DNA from: Chloranthus sessilifolius
Taxonomy: Eukaryota; Streptophyta; Magnoliopsida; Chloranthales; Chloranthaceae
Length of the DNA stretch: 64,000 bases
Direction: 5' to 3'
Assembly (NCBI GenBank): GCA_021018995.1
Contig: CM037589.1
Span: 10,369,001-10,433,000 of the forward strand
Positions 1 to 10,860 of this stretch are shown here, piece by piece; position 1 is the first letter of the stretch, and each line of letters begins with the position of its first letter. A program made the translations under genes and the position numbers. The notes under the pieces are model-generated. The model was not told the origin of the DNA, did no database searches, and saw nothing but the letters and a program-made list of their open reading frames with translations.

Positions 1-1402
1 TATCATAGGTGGTACGAGCAAATGCAAGAATGAGGAGCCGTGTGGGACCTTGATGCTTGGACAGTCAGATACTTGAGATAGGGAACACCTTGAACATGTA
101 CTTTGATTACAAGAGTATGTATGTAGTGATATAGAAATGAAATGAATCATATAATCTCCATGTGTGTGTGTGTGACACCAAGTAAGCATATGAAAATGAG
201 ACATCCCAGGAGATGAAAAAGTGATAAAGGCATCAGTGTGATGCGAGTAATTTAGAAATCCCAAGGATGTGAGTAAGATTGTAAAGTAAGATTGAATAAC
301 GACTGATAAGGCCTAATTGATATAAAGTAGCACATCTACACGGTGAATAATTATATGTAAAGCACCTGATATTTTTGTTATTTAAGGTTTGAACATAATA
401 CCACACTGACGTGGCGGGATACTCACGACTGACTCGATAGAATATTCGTGACCGGTACGGCGGCCAATCCGTACACCGGTATGACAGTTTATCCATACAT
501 AGTAGCACATCCCAGAGATGTTGAGATGAGATTAGACCCTGTCGCCTTTGAGAAAGGGACCTGGGTAGTATTCAAAGTGATATGTTTATAATAACTGTCT
601 ATTTAGATGACAATGGAGGGTATTCCATCGGGGCTCGATGCTATATTGCTCGAGGATTACTTAAGTTAAAGATTTAAATTTCTTTAGGCCTATTCAGTGT
701 AATTCATGAATAGTTGATAATAAATGTAATATGTAAACCACCAGTAAACTTCAATGCATATTGTAATTATTTAAACTGCTTCCTAGAAAGTTCATAAATA
801 CATCATGCTAAGAATATCATGGAATATATGTGAGGATTTGACTTATATGTTTATTGTATTGTTCCCTATTGAGCGAGGATGTAGCTCACCCTTTAGACTA
901 TATGTCGCAGGTTCTTTGCTTGCAGCCGTAGAGGCTTCGGGAGACGCTGATTCGGGGGATTCGGACTTCGTGCCCGGAGACGAGTTAGAGCCTCCTCCCG
1001 AAGACTTCTTCTAGGAGACTTCGCTGTGTACTTTGATAAAAAGAGTTTTGAGAGCATTTTTGTGCAGCTTGGTATGTCAAGCCTTTATTTTGAGAAACAA
1101 CGTATTTAAATGATATAATTCTTTTGGCGAACCATCTGAGGTGATCTGTTTATCACTGATGGTTCGGATCGGTTCTCTGTTCATGCGTTGGCATGAAAGT
1201 AGAGTTGTCTTTTGAGTTTATGCCTAGATTAGCATATTTATTTTCGCATCGTGCAGTTATTTGTCTTATCTTGTTTAGTTGTTGCTTACTATACCAATGT
1301 TTCGCATCGTGCAGTTATTTGTCTTATATTTCATGCGTTGGCATGAACGTAGGATCATGCTGATGGCACGAGTTTCGGGGTGCCGAAATCCGGGCTGTCA
1401 CA
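1..1402 (+). mobile_element. L1: gypsy-type long LTR, truncated by the window edge
   Basis: The 3' part of a long LTR in plus orientation, ending in CTGTCACA at 1402. It is the reverse complement of L4: bases 1-1402 pair in order with 11928-13326 and, past the nested L5, with about 15614-15640. That pairing shows it is an LTR of the same family and not unique DNA. No internal retrotransposon domain follows 1402, so it is probably a solo LTR. The five bases after it are GATAG, but the matching duplication lies outside the window. It carries the conserved acidic segment at 868-1014. Confidence 0.8.
868..1014 (+). other. Conserved LTR-embedded acidic segment, L1 copy
   Basis: A branch-point-like CTCAC (885-889) lies about 20 bases before CAG|GT (908-911). 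An acidic frame follows, reading LYVAG then Asp/Glu-rich sequence and ending PPPEDFF and stop at 1012-1014. The frame is open upstream to 805 in this copy, but an indel relative to L4 just before the CAG makes that upstream part unlikely to be coding. Compared with L4 the 36 codons align without gaps, with 3, 3 and 11 differences at codon positions 1, 2 and 3. No start codon is established. The function is unknown. Confidence 0.55.
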
Positions 1403-1771
1403 GATAGCCCATTGAGAGCCCTATATATGAGAAGGTGATGAAGGGTTATAAAGCATTTAAAAAGGTTGTTTACCGTTTAATTTTTCAAAAGCTGCCTTCC
1501 TCTGATCCAGGGGCCCTAGTAATTAGTGAAAGTCATATAATTTATAAGATTAGTTGTTAAAAACGTTTCGAAGTAAACCTCCCTACACGGTTTCTGAAAT
1601 AAATGCTTAACTTGGAATAAGAAACTTCAACGTATGGAATTTTCCTATTGACCCTACTCTGTTGAGAGTCATTTAGACACCAAAATCTAAAACCATCCAT
1701 AGTGGTAAGATCTAATATGTAAAAGATTGGGACGAATAGCAACCTCTATCATCTGATTCATAGAAGTCAAC
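1403..1771. repeat. Spacer with part of dispersed repeat family M3
   Basis: No gene is visible between L1 and L2. Bases 1640-1771 match one arm of a dispersed repeat (M3 here), recognisable by the order: strand-specific AGATCTA, a GGAAGATTGGGACGA-like core, and GTCAAC at the end. Other arms lie near 25040-25140, 44530-44620, 44770-44880 and at the right edge of the window. L2 inserted at the GTCAAC end. Confidence 0.5.
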
Positions 1772-1937
1772 TGTGACAATTTGAATTTTTGCACCCGAAA
1801 ACCCGTGCCATCAAGATCATAAATATTGAAGATTACCAGAACAAACCAAAGAACGTTTGTTCACATAGCGGAAATCAGAGCAGACATCATCTAAAGATAC
1901 AGATAGAGTCATTATATAAGGTACTAAAATGAAAGAA

Positions 1938-1940
<3 letters not shown>

Positions 1941-1990
<50 letters not shown>
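1941..1990. repeat. (TA)n microsatellite
   Basis: About 25 TA repeats inside L2. Confidence 0.95.
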
Positions 1991-1995
<5 letters not shown>

Positions 1996-2201
1996 ATATA
2001 CATCCTCAAAAGGAATCAAGGAGAAAAAATGGTGATAGACATCCATCACTCAAAACAATAATTCCCAATAGTAGTTCCTATAAGATGTATACAATAAGTA
2101 AATGTAACTAGAGAGTATAAATACAAAACAGTGACCACCAGAACCACATAATCCAAAATATAACATGCATAGATTCCAAAATATATGACTAAATACCCAG
2201 G

Positions 2202-2345
2202 CTACGAATAGTACTCGTCTGTCTGGATATTGGTGTCCTCTTCCTCCTCAGCCTCCGCCTCAGGCTGGTAATCTGGATCACTCTCTGTACCAGGAGCCCT
2301 AGCCTCATAACTTATGATATAAAATTAAGGGTGAACTAACCATCT
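2202..2345 (-). other. Conserved LTR-embedded acidic segment, L2 copy
   Basis: Reading the minus strand, a TTCACCC-type element is followed by an open frame that becomes strongly acidic (a run of Glu/Ala, then DEYYS and stop at 2202-2204). The stop lies about 430 bases from the LTR end. The position, acidity and aromatic C-terminus match the other copies. The 3' splice-like site is less clear here: candidates are ATGAG|GC or TACAG|AG. Confidence 0.45.
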
Positions 2346-3125
2346 AAACTCAATAGAAGAAACTCAATTAAGTTGCATTTAAACCGTAAAACATGGTTTG
2401 CAAAACATATCTTATAACAGATGATTCAGACAGAGATCAGATAATAGATACAGAGATTAGAATGACATAATAGATGCAGAATATCAGAAAGCGGATTTAT
2501 TCTCAGAGTTTTCAAGATGTTATGCGTATTGTATTTAAATGACTTAAATTATATACTTAAATAACTCCCGTGAATATAACACGTGGTAACTAGATGTTTG
2601 TCGATGGGTAACCCCGAGCATCGTCGTTCAATAAATAATTTCAGGAATGCAGCAAGCCTCTACAGAAGAGAGTAACTTGTGACAGAGAGATTACAAATCA
2701 GATACACGGATATCCCATCGTGCCGGTCACGGATATACCGTCAAGTCGGTGAGATTCGTCACATGAACTTTAAATCAAATGCATATCACATAATATCGGG
2801 GATCAGATGGCAGATATCAAATAACAGGAATCAGAGATGACAGAACTTTTATTGATATGCAAGACATGCTTTTAAAACAAAAAACAGAACATGATCAAAA
2901 TACAGATGCTGTGAGGCCATGAGATCAGAAGTAAATGCAAGTTAGGTTGAATTTCTCTTACCTTAACTCAAGTCTTTCTAAGCAAATCCAAAGCTTTTTA
3001 AAGCGTTTTGGTTTTAACCTAGACCATAAGAATAGTGTACTAAGTGTCAGAGATCTTAGGATATCAATTGGTACTATGTCCAACAGTGTTTTTCCTAAAA
3101 AATCAAAACAGACCAAACAGGGAAA

Positions 3126-3575
3126 TTCGATCGATCAACTTCCTTGTTTGATCGATAGGATTCACCATTCAATCGATCATTTACATAATTTGATCGATTG
3201 GATCCCATAAGCCAACATAGACTGAATAAGGGAATTCGATCAATCAACTTCCTTGTTTGATCGATCAGATTCTCAATTTGATCGATCATTTCTCAAATTT
3301 GATTGATCGGTCTTCAAAGTCAAATTTCCAAAATTTCAAACCTCCTATTCTATAAGGTATCTATACTATTCGATCGATCATTTTCCCAAAATGATCGATC
3401 AATTTCACAATTCGATCGATCAATTTCCCAGTTGATTGACCAGTTCTTCATTTGATCGATCAAATCCCAATTTGATCGATCGAATTTATCGGGCTTCAAC
3501 TTCCAGGAAAACACCTTCCTGTTCGATAATTATATATATAATTTAATCAATCATTTCTCAAGTTTGATCGATCGG
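3126..3575. repeat. Array of GATCGATC palindromes in L2
   Basis: Degenerate array in which short self-complementary cores (GATCGATC or ATCGAT) recur every roughly 20-25 bases, separated by variable CT- or TTCC-rich spacers. It is not a simple microsatellite, because the spacers vary while the palindrome persists. Comparable arrays with other palindromes occur in L4, L5 and the G1 5' LTR. Confidence 0.85.
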
Positions 3576-3717
3576 ATTCAAGTAGGATATGACAGTTTCT
3601 GTCATAACTACAGTTCATTTATTTTAACCTATTTTCATCTTTTTCATGTGACTATTCTCATAGAATTACACGGACATAAATATAAACATAACAGGCCATC
3701 TAAACTACTTAAAGTAT

Positions 3718-3975
3718 TCAATGTCTCACCTCGATGAGGTCGTTTTCGTGATTCACGTACACTTGACTCGGGGTAGGTTTCGGATCTGAATCGAAGATTC
3801 GGTCGTTGTTAGCAATTCTCGGAGTAAGAAGCGAGACTCTATACTGACGCAAGAAGATGTACCCTCCTCCAAGTCTGACACAACAGATCAACTGTCCTTT
3901 CACGTTCTTGGATAAAATCGCGAGGTTCTTCAAGCTTTGAGTCAAATAGAAGAATGTGAAATCAAGGTGATGCAC
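3718..3975 (-). other. Open frame near the L2 head ending at a donor-like GAG|GTGAGA
   Basis: An 85-codon minus-strand frame begins about 360 bases from the LTR start. It runs through GAG|GTGAGA near 3727-3733 and stops four codons later. A GAG|GTRRG-type donor also occurs near the head of L5 and the G1 3' LTR, and as GAG|ATGAG in L4. I see no protein family. It may be a first exon or a chance frame. Its phase at the donor does not match the acidic segment at a CAG|GT acceptor. Confidence 0.25.
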
Positions 3976-4337
3976 AAGGCGAAATCTCGCAGTTCAAACC
4001 AAACCAAACGGAAACAGCAAAGAAAGAGGTAGTGTAAGAAATTCTAACTCTCTTCCTTCCCTTATAAGCTAACCTAGAGACATATCTCTGATATTTCTAC
4101 TTTTTCAAAATTAAGTTTCAGTGTTGAGCACATATACTTCACTCATGTGCGTAATATTATACTACAGTCTAATCAGTTCCTAGACTTGCATTGCTTATGA
4201 CATATACTTCATACGCCTATAGATTAATAATATTGATATTAATATTATTATTATAAAATTTTAAGTTTATCTCGATTGCCACGCCAGACACATACCAAAG
4301 CAATCAAAACATGTTTCAGAAATTTAGGGTCATTACA

Positions 4338-5600
4338 CCAACAGTATGAGTGGTGGAATCCGTGGAATCATTAGTTGAGCCGCAAGAATCTTTGATTGCA
4401 AAAATTAGTAGCCAAAGACATTTTGCAAAGCAAGCGTTTCTATCATGAGATTAACTTTCTCACTCGCATTAAAGATCATAAAGCATTTAAAGCTGATGTA
4501 AGGAGCCATAATAATTTGTGAAGTCATTTAAAAAAAAATTAGATGTGTAAAATGTTTGAGGGAGAAGAATAAGGTGGAAAGTGGAATTTTCCTACTTGTG
4601 TCTCAGGAAGTCGTAAATTGTGTGAATTTTGTCCAAAGTTATCACAATGAGAATTAATGTCATGACAATTTAAGTCAAATGTGGTTTCCTTTTGTGATCG
4701 GCGAGAGAGAGAAAGTGAAATTTTCCTACCCGTGTCTCAGAAAGTCTCATAAATTGAGTGGATTCAGTCCAAAGTTATCACAATGAGAATTAATGCCCTA
4801 ACAATTTAAGTCAAATGTGCTTTCATATTGTGACCAGAGAGAGAGAGAGAGAGAATTGATGCCTTGACATTTTTTATTTCAGAGTTTGATTACAAAAAAG
4901 TTAAATTCTAGTGAAAATAAAACTTTGACCGAAAGTCAAAATTTTGACTAATAATTAATTTACACTATCTAATTAAAAATCAAAATTTTGACTTGAAAGT
5001 TTCCAAAACAACACCTGTTGTGGGATCATGTGACATGTGATTTCAAAATTAATATTTTTAAATAAAAAATTTCTTCATAGTCTTTTTCCTATGACCACAT
5101 TTTGGACTACTGGTATCCACCCTTTTAATTATTAAAAAAATATATATATAGATCTTATCTTCTTTAGGCAAATTGTTGTAGCACCCGATCCCCTAAATGA
5201 GTGTCACGTCGGCCTCACCTTGCTGGAATGCAAGGATCCATGGATATACCATGCATTCAAACCCATATCCCCGAGTCTCTTTTGAAAATTTGTAGTTAAT
5301 ATACCCTTGAGAATCAACTTGAGAGCAGAGAGAATTGAGGCTGCAGAAGCCTAGGAGCAATATTAACTGTTGCATCGCTAATACTCCAAGCTAATTTGAG
5401 CTAAATCTGCACCACATTAAATGTATATAAAGACCCTTTATGCGATCGCCATCTGCTCTAATATAATATGGTAATAGTTGTCATTTTTCTTAATTAAATG
5501 AGGATGTTGAATGGGCAGGGCCGTCAAACTTTTTTATTTTTAAATAACAAGGCATCCAGCATCCAGCTTCTTGGAGCACCCGACTAAGTCTCTAAGTATA
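4338..5600. other. Spacer without a recognisable gene
   Basis: AT-rich spacer with short GA runs and no coding signature. It includes an imperfect tandem duplication (listed separately). A segment at 5178-5400 begins TAGCACCCGATCCCC, reminiscent of a repeat terminus, but I could not pair it with another end. Confidence 0.5.
4558..4842. repeat. Imperfect tandem duplication, about 140 bp unit
   Basis: Two adjacent copies share GTGTCTCAG, CCAAAGTTATCACAATGAGA and CAATTTAAGTCAAATGTG in the same order with scattered differences. Copy 1 begins near 4558 and copy 2 near 4700. Confidence 0.8.
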
Positions 5601-5604
5601 AGTA

Positions 5605-5745
5605 AGTGCAACACCTGTACATTACATGTACTACTTAGTGGTGATAAATTCCTTATGAGTAGCCAAGGAGTGAGATTCGAACTCAGAACCTTCACTTTTT
5701 ATGGCATGGACCTCGCCACACCTTAAATTACCTTTTATGTGAAAA
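5605..5745 (-). mobile_element. Probable tRNA-derived SINE fragment
   Basis: On the minus strand, an A-box-like GTGGCGAGGTCC is followed about 35 bases later by a B-box-like GAGTTCGAATCTC, the layout of the RNA polymerase III promoter in tRNA-derived SINEs. It does not fold as a tRNA. No A- or T-rich tail or clear target duplication was identified, so the ends are approximate. Confidence 0.4.
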
Positions 5746-5889
5746 AAATAAAGTCTAATCCTCGGTAGTTTAGTAAGGGAGCGGGAGCGGGAGTGGGAGC
5801 GATTACTTACACACCAGATTTGTGCCCGCGCAACATGCAAGTAGTTATAAAAGACATGGTATTTTTGGAACTTGTGCTACATGGTGCAC

Positions 5890-6135
5890 CATTTAAGTCG
5901 TCTGATTTGAAGGCCATGATGTAAAGATCTCTAGTGCAAAAAAATGACATAAATCACTATATCAATCATCCGATTCAAAATAGTCAACCATTGAATCAGA
6001 TGACAGGCTTTGACTGTGATGAATAAGATCATAGCGATAGTGTTTTGTGCCATTCTTTGGCACCAAAGATCTTTACACCATGGCCTCGTCAAATTAGTCA
6101 GCTCAAATGGTGTTTCATGTCGGACAGTTCCCAAA
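5890..6135. mobile_element. M2 family MITE-like inverted repeat
   Basis: The left arm (CGTCTGATTTGAAGGCCATG, then AAAGATCTCTAGTGCA) and the right arm (TGGCACCAAAGATCTTTACA, then CCATGGCC) are imperfect inverted repeats around a short centre. Related copies: 30020-30200, 44173-44395 and a partial one at 62212-62340. The transposase family is not identifiable from the ends. Confidence 0.55.
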
Positions 6136-6982
6136 ATTATTAAGTCTTTCTTTTTAAAAATATGTATAATGAGTGATGATACAAATCTTGTGTGGAAGTA
6201 GTCACTTCCATTTGGTAATCACTCCAAAAATTAGGCACGGACACTGATACCGTACTCTAGGGTTAGCAGTGGCACTTAAAGTCAATTTCTATGTAATTTA
6301 TATAGGATGTATATCAAATGATGACCGGGACAGGTAGTGATTGGGCCCAGCTTAAACGGCTCAGCTTAAATTGGGCTTTTGAGACTGGCTCATATCCAAC
6401 CCGACATACAAATCGGGCTGGCCCGTTTATGTCTCGGGTCTACCTATCTTCGTTCATACTCGGCCCTTCAGGAGCTTGGCCCTTTGAGGGCCCTAGAAGT
6501 ACCAACAGAGGAGAACCAGTCTCTTTAGTTGGTAAGCTGAGATGGAAATGGGATGATACAATCTAAATATCTAATTTTGTAGCAAGTGGCGCCCTTAGAA
6601 GAAAATAAAATGCACACGGTTCCATGTAAGTATGTGGCCATAAAAGTCTCATCCAACAGCTATTATATATATTAATATAATTGACTATTCTGAAATAAAA
6701 TGATGATGAAACCACTACACGTAAGGTGATTAAGAGAGTGATTAAACCTTTATAGTGAAAAAATCATTACTTATCATAGTTCCTTACATATGCAATATTG
6801 TTTAAGGTAGAGAAAATAATGTGTGAACACCCAGATAAGCCCTATAATCCGATCGGACGAGCTGCAATAAGCGATCATCAGTCTAGAGATATACTATTGC
6901 CTCCTTGATTGCATTATGTGACCCGAGTTTTTAAACTCAAAATAAGATGAAAAGTCTTCAATTTTCATATAGAGATAATCAA
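6136..6982. other. Spacer without a recognisable gene
   Basis: Contains a GGCCC/CGGGCT-rich patch at 6340-6500 resembling ends of dispersed plant repeats, and otherwise AT-rich DNA. No supported coding region. Confidence 0.5.
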
Positions 6983-7135
6983 TACTACAAAAATAAGAAG
7001 TTTTAGCGGCAGTCGCTATAAAGGCATTTTTTGGTAGTGGCATGATTAATAGCGGCAGTTTTTGGTAGCGACAAGATTAATAGTGGCAGTTTTTTGTTAA
7101 AAAAACTGCCGCTAATAATCTTATTTTTTGTAGTG
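6983..7135. mobile_element. CACTA-type MITE, copy a
   Basis: Terminal inverted repeats TACTACAAAAA (first base mutated from C) and TTTTTTGTAGTG, with internal inverted GCGGCAGTTTTT motifs. The flanking 3-bp duplication is CAA on both sides (6980-6982 and 7136-7138), as expected for CACTA transposition. It is one of four near-complete copies in the window, plus one truncated copy. Confidence 0.85.
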
Positions 7136-7138
7136 CAA

Positions 7139-7490
7139 CCATAAGTTTAAAAAAAAAAAAAACAAGAAAAAAGTACAAATGAAATTAGTAAATACCTTTA
7201 ATAATTAAAAGTAACCATATCGTCTATCCAGGAACATAAATTTTAATTAAATGACACCTTAGCATCAGCAGAGGTGTTAACTATATATCTCTGAACAAGT
7301 GAGAACAAAGCTTTAACACATTGTAGCGCTGGTTCCATTGCCATAGCTTCTAAAATCTCCATCATCCTCATAATACCTTAGACTCGATCCATTTTCAATC
7401 TCACGCTTTTATAGATCTCTTTTGTAGTGCCAATAGCAACTATGAATTTACAATTTGTTTATTTGGAGCAATTTCAGTAGCCGTTGGAAG
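7139..7490. other. Spacer without a recognisable gene
   Basis: AT-rich sequence with an A-run near 7150. No gene is supported. Confidence 0.4.
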
Positions 7491-7654
7491 CAAGGATCAA
7501 AATTTCGGCCGAAATTATCGGTTTCGGTCTCACCGAAATAATAATTTGGGACTGAAATTTCGGTCATAAAATGTATGGGGTTGAAATTATCGGCCGAAAT
7601 TTTGGTTTCAATCCCCTCCAAAACCGAAACAAAAACCGAAATTTTGATCCTTAG
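7491..7654. mobile_element. hAT-type MITE (CAAGGATCAAAATTTCGG ends)
   Basis: Ends are near-perfect inverted repeats (AAGGATCAAAATTTCGG versus CCGAAATTTTGATCCTT). The interior is full of inverted CGAAATT motifs. The 8-bp flanks GTTGGAAG (7483-7490) and TTTGAAAG (7655-7662) match at 6 of 8 positions, fitting an aged hAT target duplication. Confidence 0.7.
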
Positions 7655-8915
7655 TTTGAAAGGTACATGACAGGGAAGCAATAGTGTGTGCTTTCTCTTG
7701 CATTCTCTACTTCTCTTCAACTTAGAATCTGAATCTTTCTCAGGCAATAACTCGAAAGCAATAGTGTGTACGGCACTAGGAATGGGTCAGATACTAGAAG
7801 GGTTCCACAAAAGACTCTCGTACGCAGGAAAGAATCAAAATTGCTAGAAAATGCTGTTTTTATGAAAATCACTGTGAATCTGAGTGATTCCGAGCTCTCA
7901 ATCGAGCTCTAAAAGGCACATCAATCAATATCCTCTTTGAAAGTGTTTTCGTTTAGTTAAAAATAATAAAACAAGAAATAGACTTAAATGGGCAGATATT
8001 GATGACCATGAAGTTATAAAAAAAGAAAATTATAAAGGGAAGACAGGTCTGTTGACGATAAAGTGCAGGCGACTGACGTGGCGCGATGTGACAGACTGTA
8101 CTAACCTGCATTAATTGGGCCCTACCATACTTGCAGCCAATTGCATCATGTTACATCAGCCGCATGCACTTTGTGTGCATTAAATTTGTCCTCCATATAA
8201 CACTTCCCTATAAAAGAAGATATGAAACATGTGCTTTAAATGTATCAGAGATCGATACAAACAATAAAAGGATAGGATCGGTTACCTATCCTAGCTAACA
8301 TTTAGTTTAGAGTTGTGTAGAAACTGACCGAACCGACTAGACCGATCGAAATTTCGGTTCGGTTTTAGTTTTATGACATATTTGTTCGGTTTTAATTTTG
8401 GAAAAGTGGCTTAATAGGTTATCGGTTCGGTTTCAGTTTTGACATAAAAAATTCGAAACCGAACCGAAAAGAAATCGATAATAAGATATTACTTAGGTGC
8501 ATACAAAAATATCTTGCAATTAAAATTTTCTCTTTTAAAACTTAAACTTAAAAAATTAAAATGTAGAAACTAGAAAATAAGGGATAAACCTTAAAACTTA
8601 AAACAAGCAAAAACCCAAAAACTCTTGTTGTCCCATATCCCATTTGTTTCCACTTCTCAGCTCCTATCGACTACCGTCAGTCATCCGCAGTCCTTTCACT
8701 CGCCGGCGCCAGTGTCATCCATCACAAGCCCATGCGGCCACACTCCATAGTAGACAACAAGACTCTCTCTCTCTCTCTCTCTGTTCCTCTCTCTGCCTAT
8801 ATTCCTATCTTTATTCTCCACTCTCTCTCCTCATTGTAATTTTTTTTTTAATTTTACAAATAAAAAAAATGAGGTTTAGAAGTCGAATATCGACGGTTTC
8901 GGTTTGGAGGTTTAT
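7655..8915. other. Spacer with a gene-leader-like CT-rich patch
   Basis: 8330-8480 is a patch of inverted CGGTTCGGTTT motifs, a degraded repeat also seen near 19540-19640 and 63250-63350. 8640-8870 is C- and CT-rich with a (CT)n run, unlike its AT-rich surroundings. It resembles the leader of a plant gene, but no exon can be followed because L3 interrupts at 8916. Confidence 0.35.
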
Positions 8916-9221
8916 TGTCACGACCCGAAATTCTATCCCATCCTGAGGGCCTAGAATTCCGAGTTATGACCCATACATATTCCGGATATGCTAAGCGGAT
9001 ATACACTTAATCAGAGTTCTTGCGCAAATCTGGTTTCACGAAATCCGTGAAAGCCAACAATTAAAAGTGGAATATAAAGTAGTCATAAATAACTAAATAA
9101 AAGCAATGAATCCAAATAATCCACTAATAAAACAATAATGAAAAGTTGGAGATAAATCCTACAAGAAAGTGTAGAGTCAATCCAAAAGTATCAAATGAAA
9201 AATGATACCGAGTCTAAATTA

Positions 9222-9430
9222 TCAATAACCAGTTCCCGAATCAAAATCAGCACCGTGATCCTTCTGGTACTCTGCGACGTCACTCTCCCAAGGCTCCTGG
9301 TAGTCATCGTTCGCTGGATCAACAAAATCAACACCAATAAAATCTGGATAGCCGGCGTCAACTCTGCCAATATAATCACCTGTAGCTGATAGTTTTTTGT
9401 GGGATGAGTTTACTCAATCATGTAGATTCA
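9222..9430 (-). other. Conserved LTR-embedded acidic segment, L3 copy
   Basis: On the minus strand, TGAGTAAACTCATCCCAC is followed by GCTACAG|GT (around 9378-9384) and an acidic Asp/Tyr-rich frame. The frame ends GADFDSGTGY and stop (9222-9224), about 310 bases before the LTR end. It matches the G1 copies (ADFDPSTDY and stop) most closely. Confidence 0.5.
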
Positions 9431-10079
9431 ATGGATAGACCACCAATCCACCCCATACTACTCAGGTATAATGTAGGTACAGCACGTGAGTGATAAACAT
9501 AGTATAACAAAACAACTGAAAGATTATATAATTAAAACATGTGAATAATATAAAACTCATATCATAATATAAATGCAGGATCATGATCCAGACACTCATA
9601 TCCTAACGTATCTCACCATATCTAGTAACACAATATACCTTATTATTCTCGCACATATGTTTATACATCGCATAAGCATAACTATCATACTCATAAATCT
9701 TATATGACCTGTGTCAGAGTCGCTGCTCAAACTACCATGTGAGGGTCACCATAATATTATACCCCATATCATAACGCCCCCGTGTCATACTCATATTCAT
9801 CCATCCAGCTTAATGGGGAGACATAATGGCCAAACATAACTCGTAACCTACTTATACTCATAATATCTCTCAGAGACCCGTCTTGGCTGAAAGACGTTGT
9901 TGTCTTTACGATGACTATGCAATGAACGACACGTACAAAGACATAAGCTCCTAATCTTTTACAAGCCTTACATAACGGTGTCTTATTATCTTTACTCATA
10001 ACTTACCTTATCTCATACTCATAACATACTCTATACAATTTAATTCTAAGACGAGTTATAGTGGGGTAATCTCACCACA

Positions 10080-10242
10080 CACTATAAAAAATAAGACTAT
10101 TAGCGGCAGCAAAAAACTGTCGCTATTAACAAAGAAACTACCACTAATACCCTTGCTGCTAATAGTCTTAATAGTTTTTTCATTAATAGTGGCAGTTTTT
10201 TGCTGTAAAAAATTGTCGCTAATAGTCATATTTTTTGTAGTG
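10080..10242. mobile_element. CACTA-type MITE, copy b, inside L3
   Basis: CACTATAAAAAATAAGACTA at the left end, TTTTTTGTAGTG at the right, with inverted GCGGCAG motifs between. Flanks ACA and ATA agree at two of three positions. Its position inside L3 dates it after the LTR insertion. Confidence 0.8.
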
Positions 10243-10564
10243 ATAGTTAAGGCCTAAAGGTCAAACCTCATATACTAATTTATATCTTATCTTATCATAT
10301 TAAAATTCAGGGTGATAGGGTCACCGTATGCGAGGTTATAATAAATTCGCACTCACCCGACTCATCATGGGTTTCATACAACCATGAGTTATATGGTATG
10401 TGAATACAATGTATTTCTTGCTTCGATATCATCTCGATGAATTGCCACATTCAAACGTAGACATGATCTCATACACTCGCATACATATGACCTAACATAT
10501 CTATATTTCGTATAACATGATCAAGATGGAAGCGCATAGCTATCATACTTACAGAAAGATTTAC

Positions 10565-10860
10565 ATTCATATTTTTGTTATGTTTATACATATATAAATA
10601 TTTACGTAATACCGATACAAATATAAAATATGGTAGTTAATTGTATGATTTCAATAACGCTAGAGTTCAATTTTTACAAGGCCATCAACTTTTTAACTTT
10701 TCATGTTATTGAAGAGGTCGCGTTGAACCGATAAAAGTGAAATATATATATATATATATTACTATAATTTGATAATTAAATTATTATAGTTGGATAATTA
10801 AATTATTATAGTTGGATAATTAAATTACAATATAGATTACTTTTTTTTTTTTTGAGATGA
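10565..10860. repeat. R4 dispersed repeat plus TTGGATAATTAAATTA tandem
   Basis: 10570-10745 matches 16850-17012 (shared GATTTCAATAACG, TTTTTAACTTTTCATGTTAT and GAGGTCGCGTTGAA). It is followed by a TA run and by three copies of a TATAGTTGGATAATTAAATT-like unit. Confidence 0.75.

Larger units (their letters stand above)
1772..4337 (-). mobile_element. L2: solo gypsy-type LTR (about 2.57 kb)
   Basis: Boundaries read TGTGACAATTTG at the left and GGTCATTACA at the right, i.e. TG...CA. On the minus strand it starts TGTAATGACCC and ends in TTGTCACA, like the other Tekay-like LTRs here. Flanks are TCAAC (1767-1771) and CCAAC (4338-4342), a 5-bp target duplication with one mismatch. There is no internal domain, so it is a solo LTR left by recombination. 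It contains a TA microsatellite, an acidic segment near its 3' end (2202-2345), a palindrome array (3126-3575) and a possible first exon near its head (3718-3975). Confidence 0.75.
8916..10590 (-). mobile_element. L3: truncated gypsy LTR of the G1 family, interrupted by a MITE
   Basis: Starts at 8916 with TGTCACGACCCGAAATTC, the reverse complement of the G1 LTR terminus. It then follows the G1 LTR in reverse order through the acidic segment, the ATGAGTATGAGTATG-type region and the ACATGATCTCATACACTC region. Homology fades near 10590 and the LTR head is missing. The MITE at 10080-10242 is inserted within it and is therefore younger. The five bases before 8916 are TTTAT. No matching duplication was found at the far end, consistent with truncation. 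Confidence 0.75.

Noticed and set aside
3718..3975. In-frame splice of the L2 head frame to the acidic segment as a complete small gene
   Set aside because: It fits only with an atypical ATGAG acceptor. At CAG|GT-type sites the phases disagree, and the G1 head frame shows the same mismatch, so I do not claim a full protein.
5605..5745. tRNA gene
   Set aside because: A- and B-box-like words are present, but there is no cloverleaf or acceptor stem; better explained as a SINE head.
8644..8946. 100-codon plus-strand frame over the CT-rich patch
   Set aside because: Its end runs into L3 and its middle is a (CT)n translation; no protein family.
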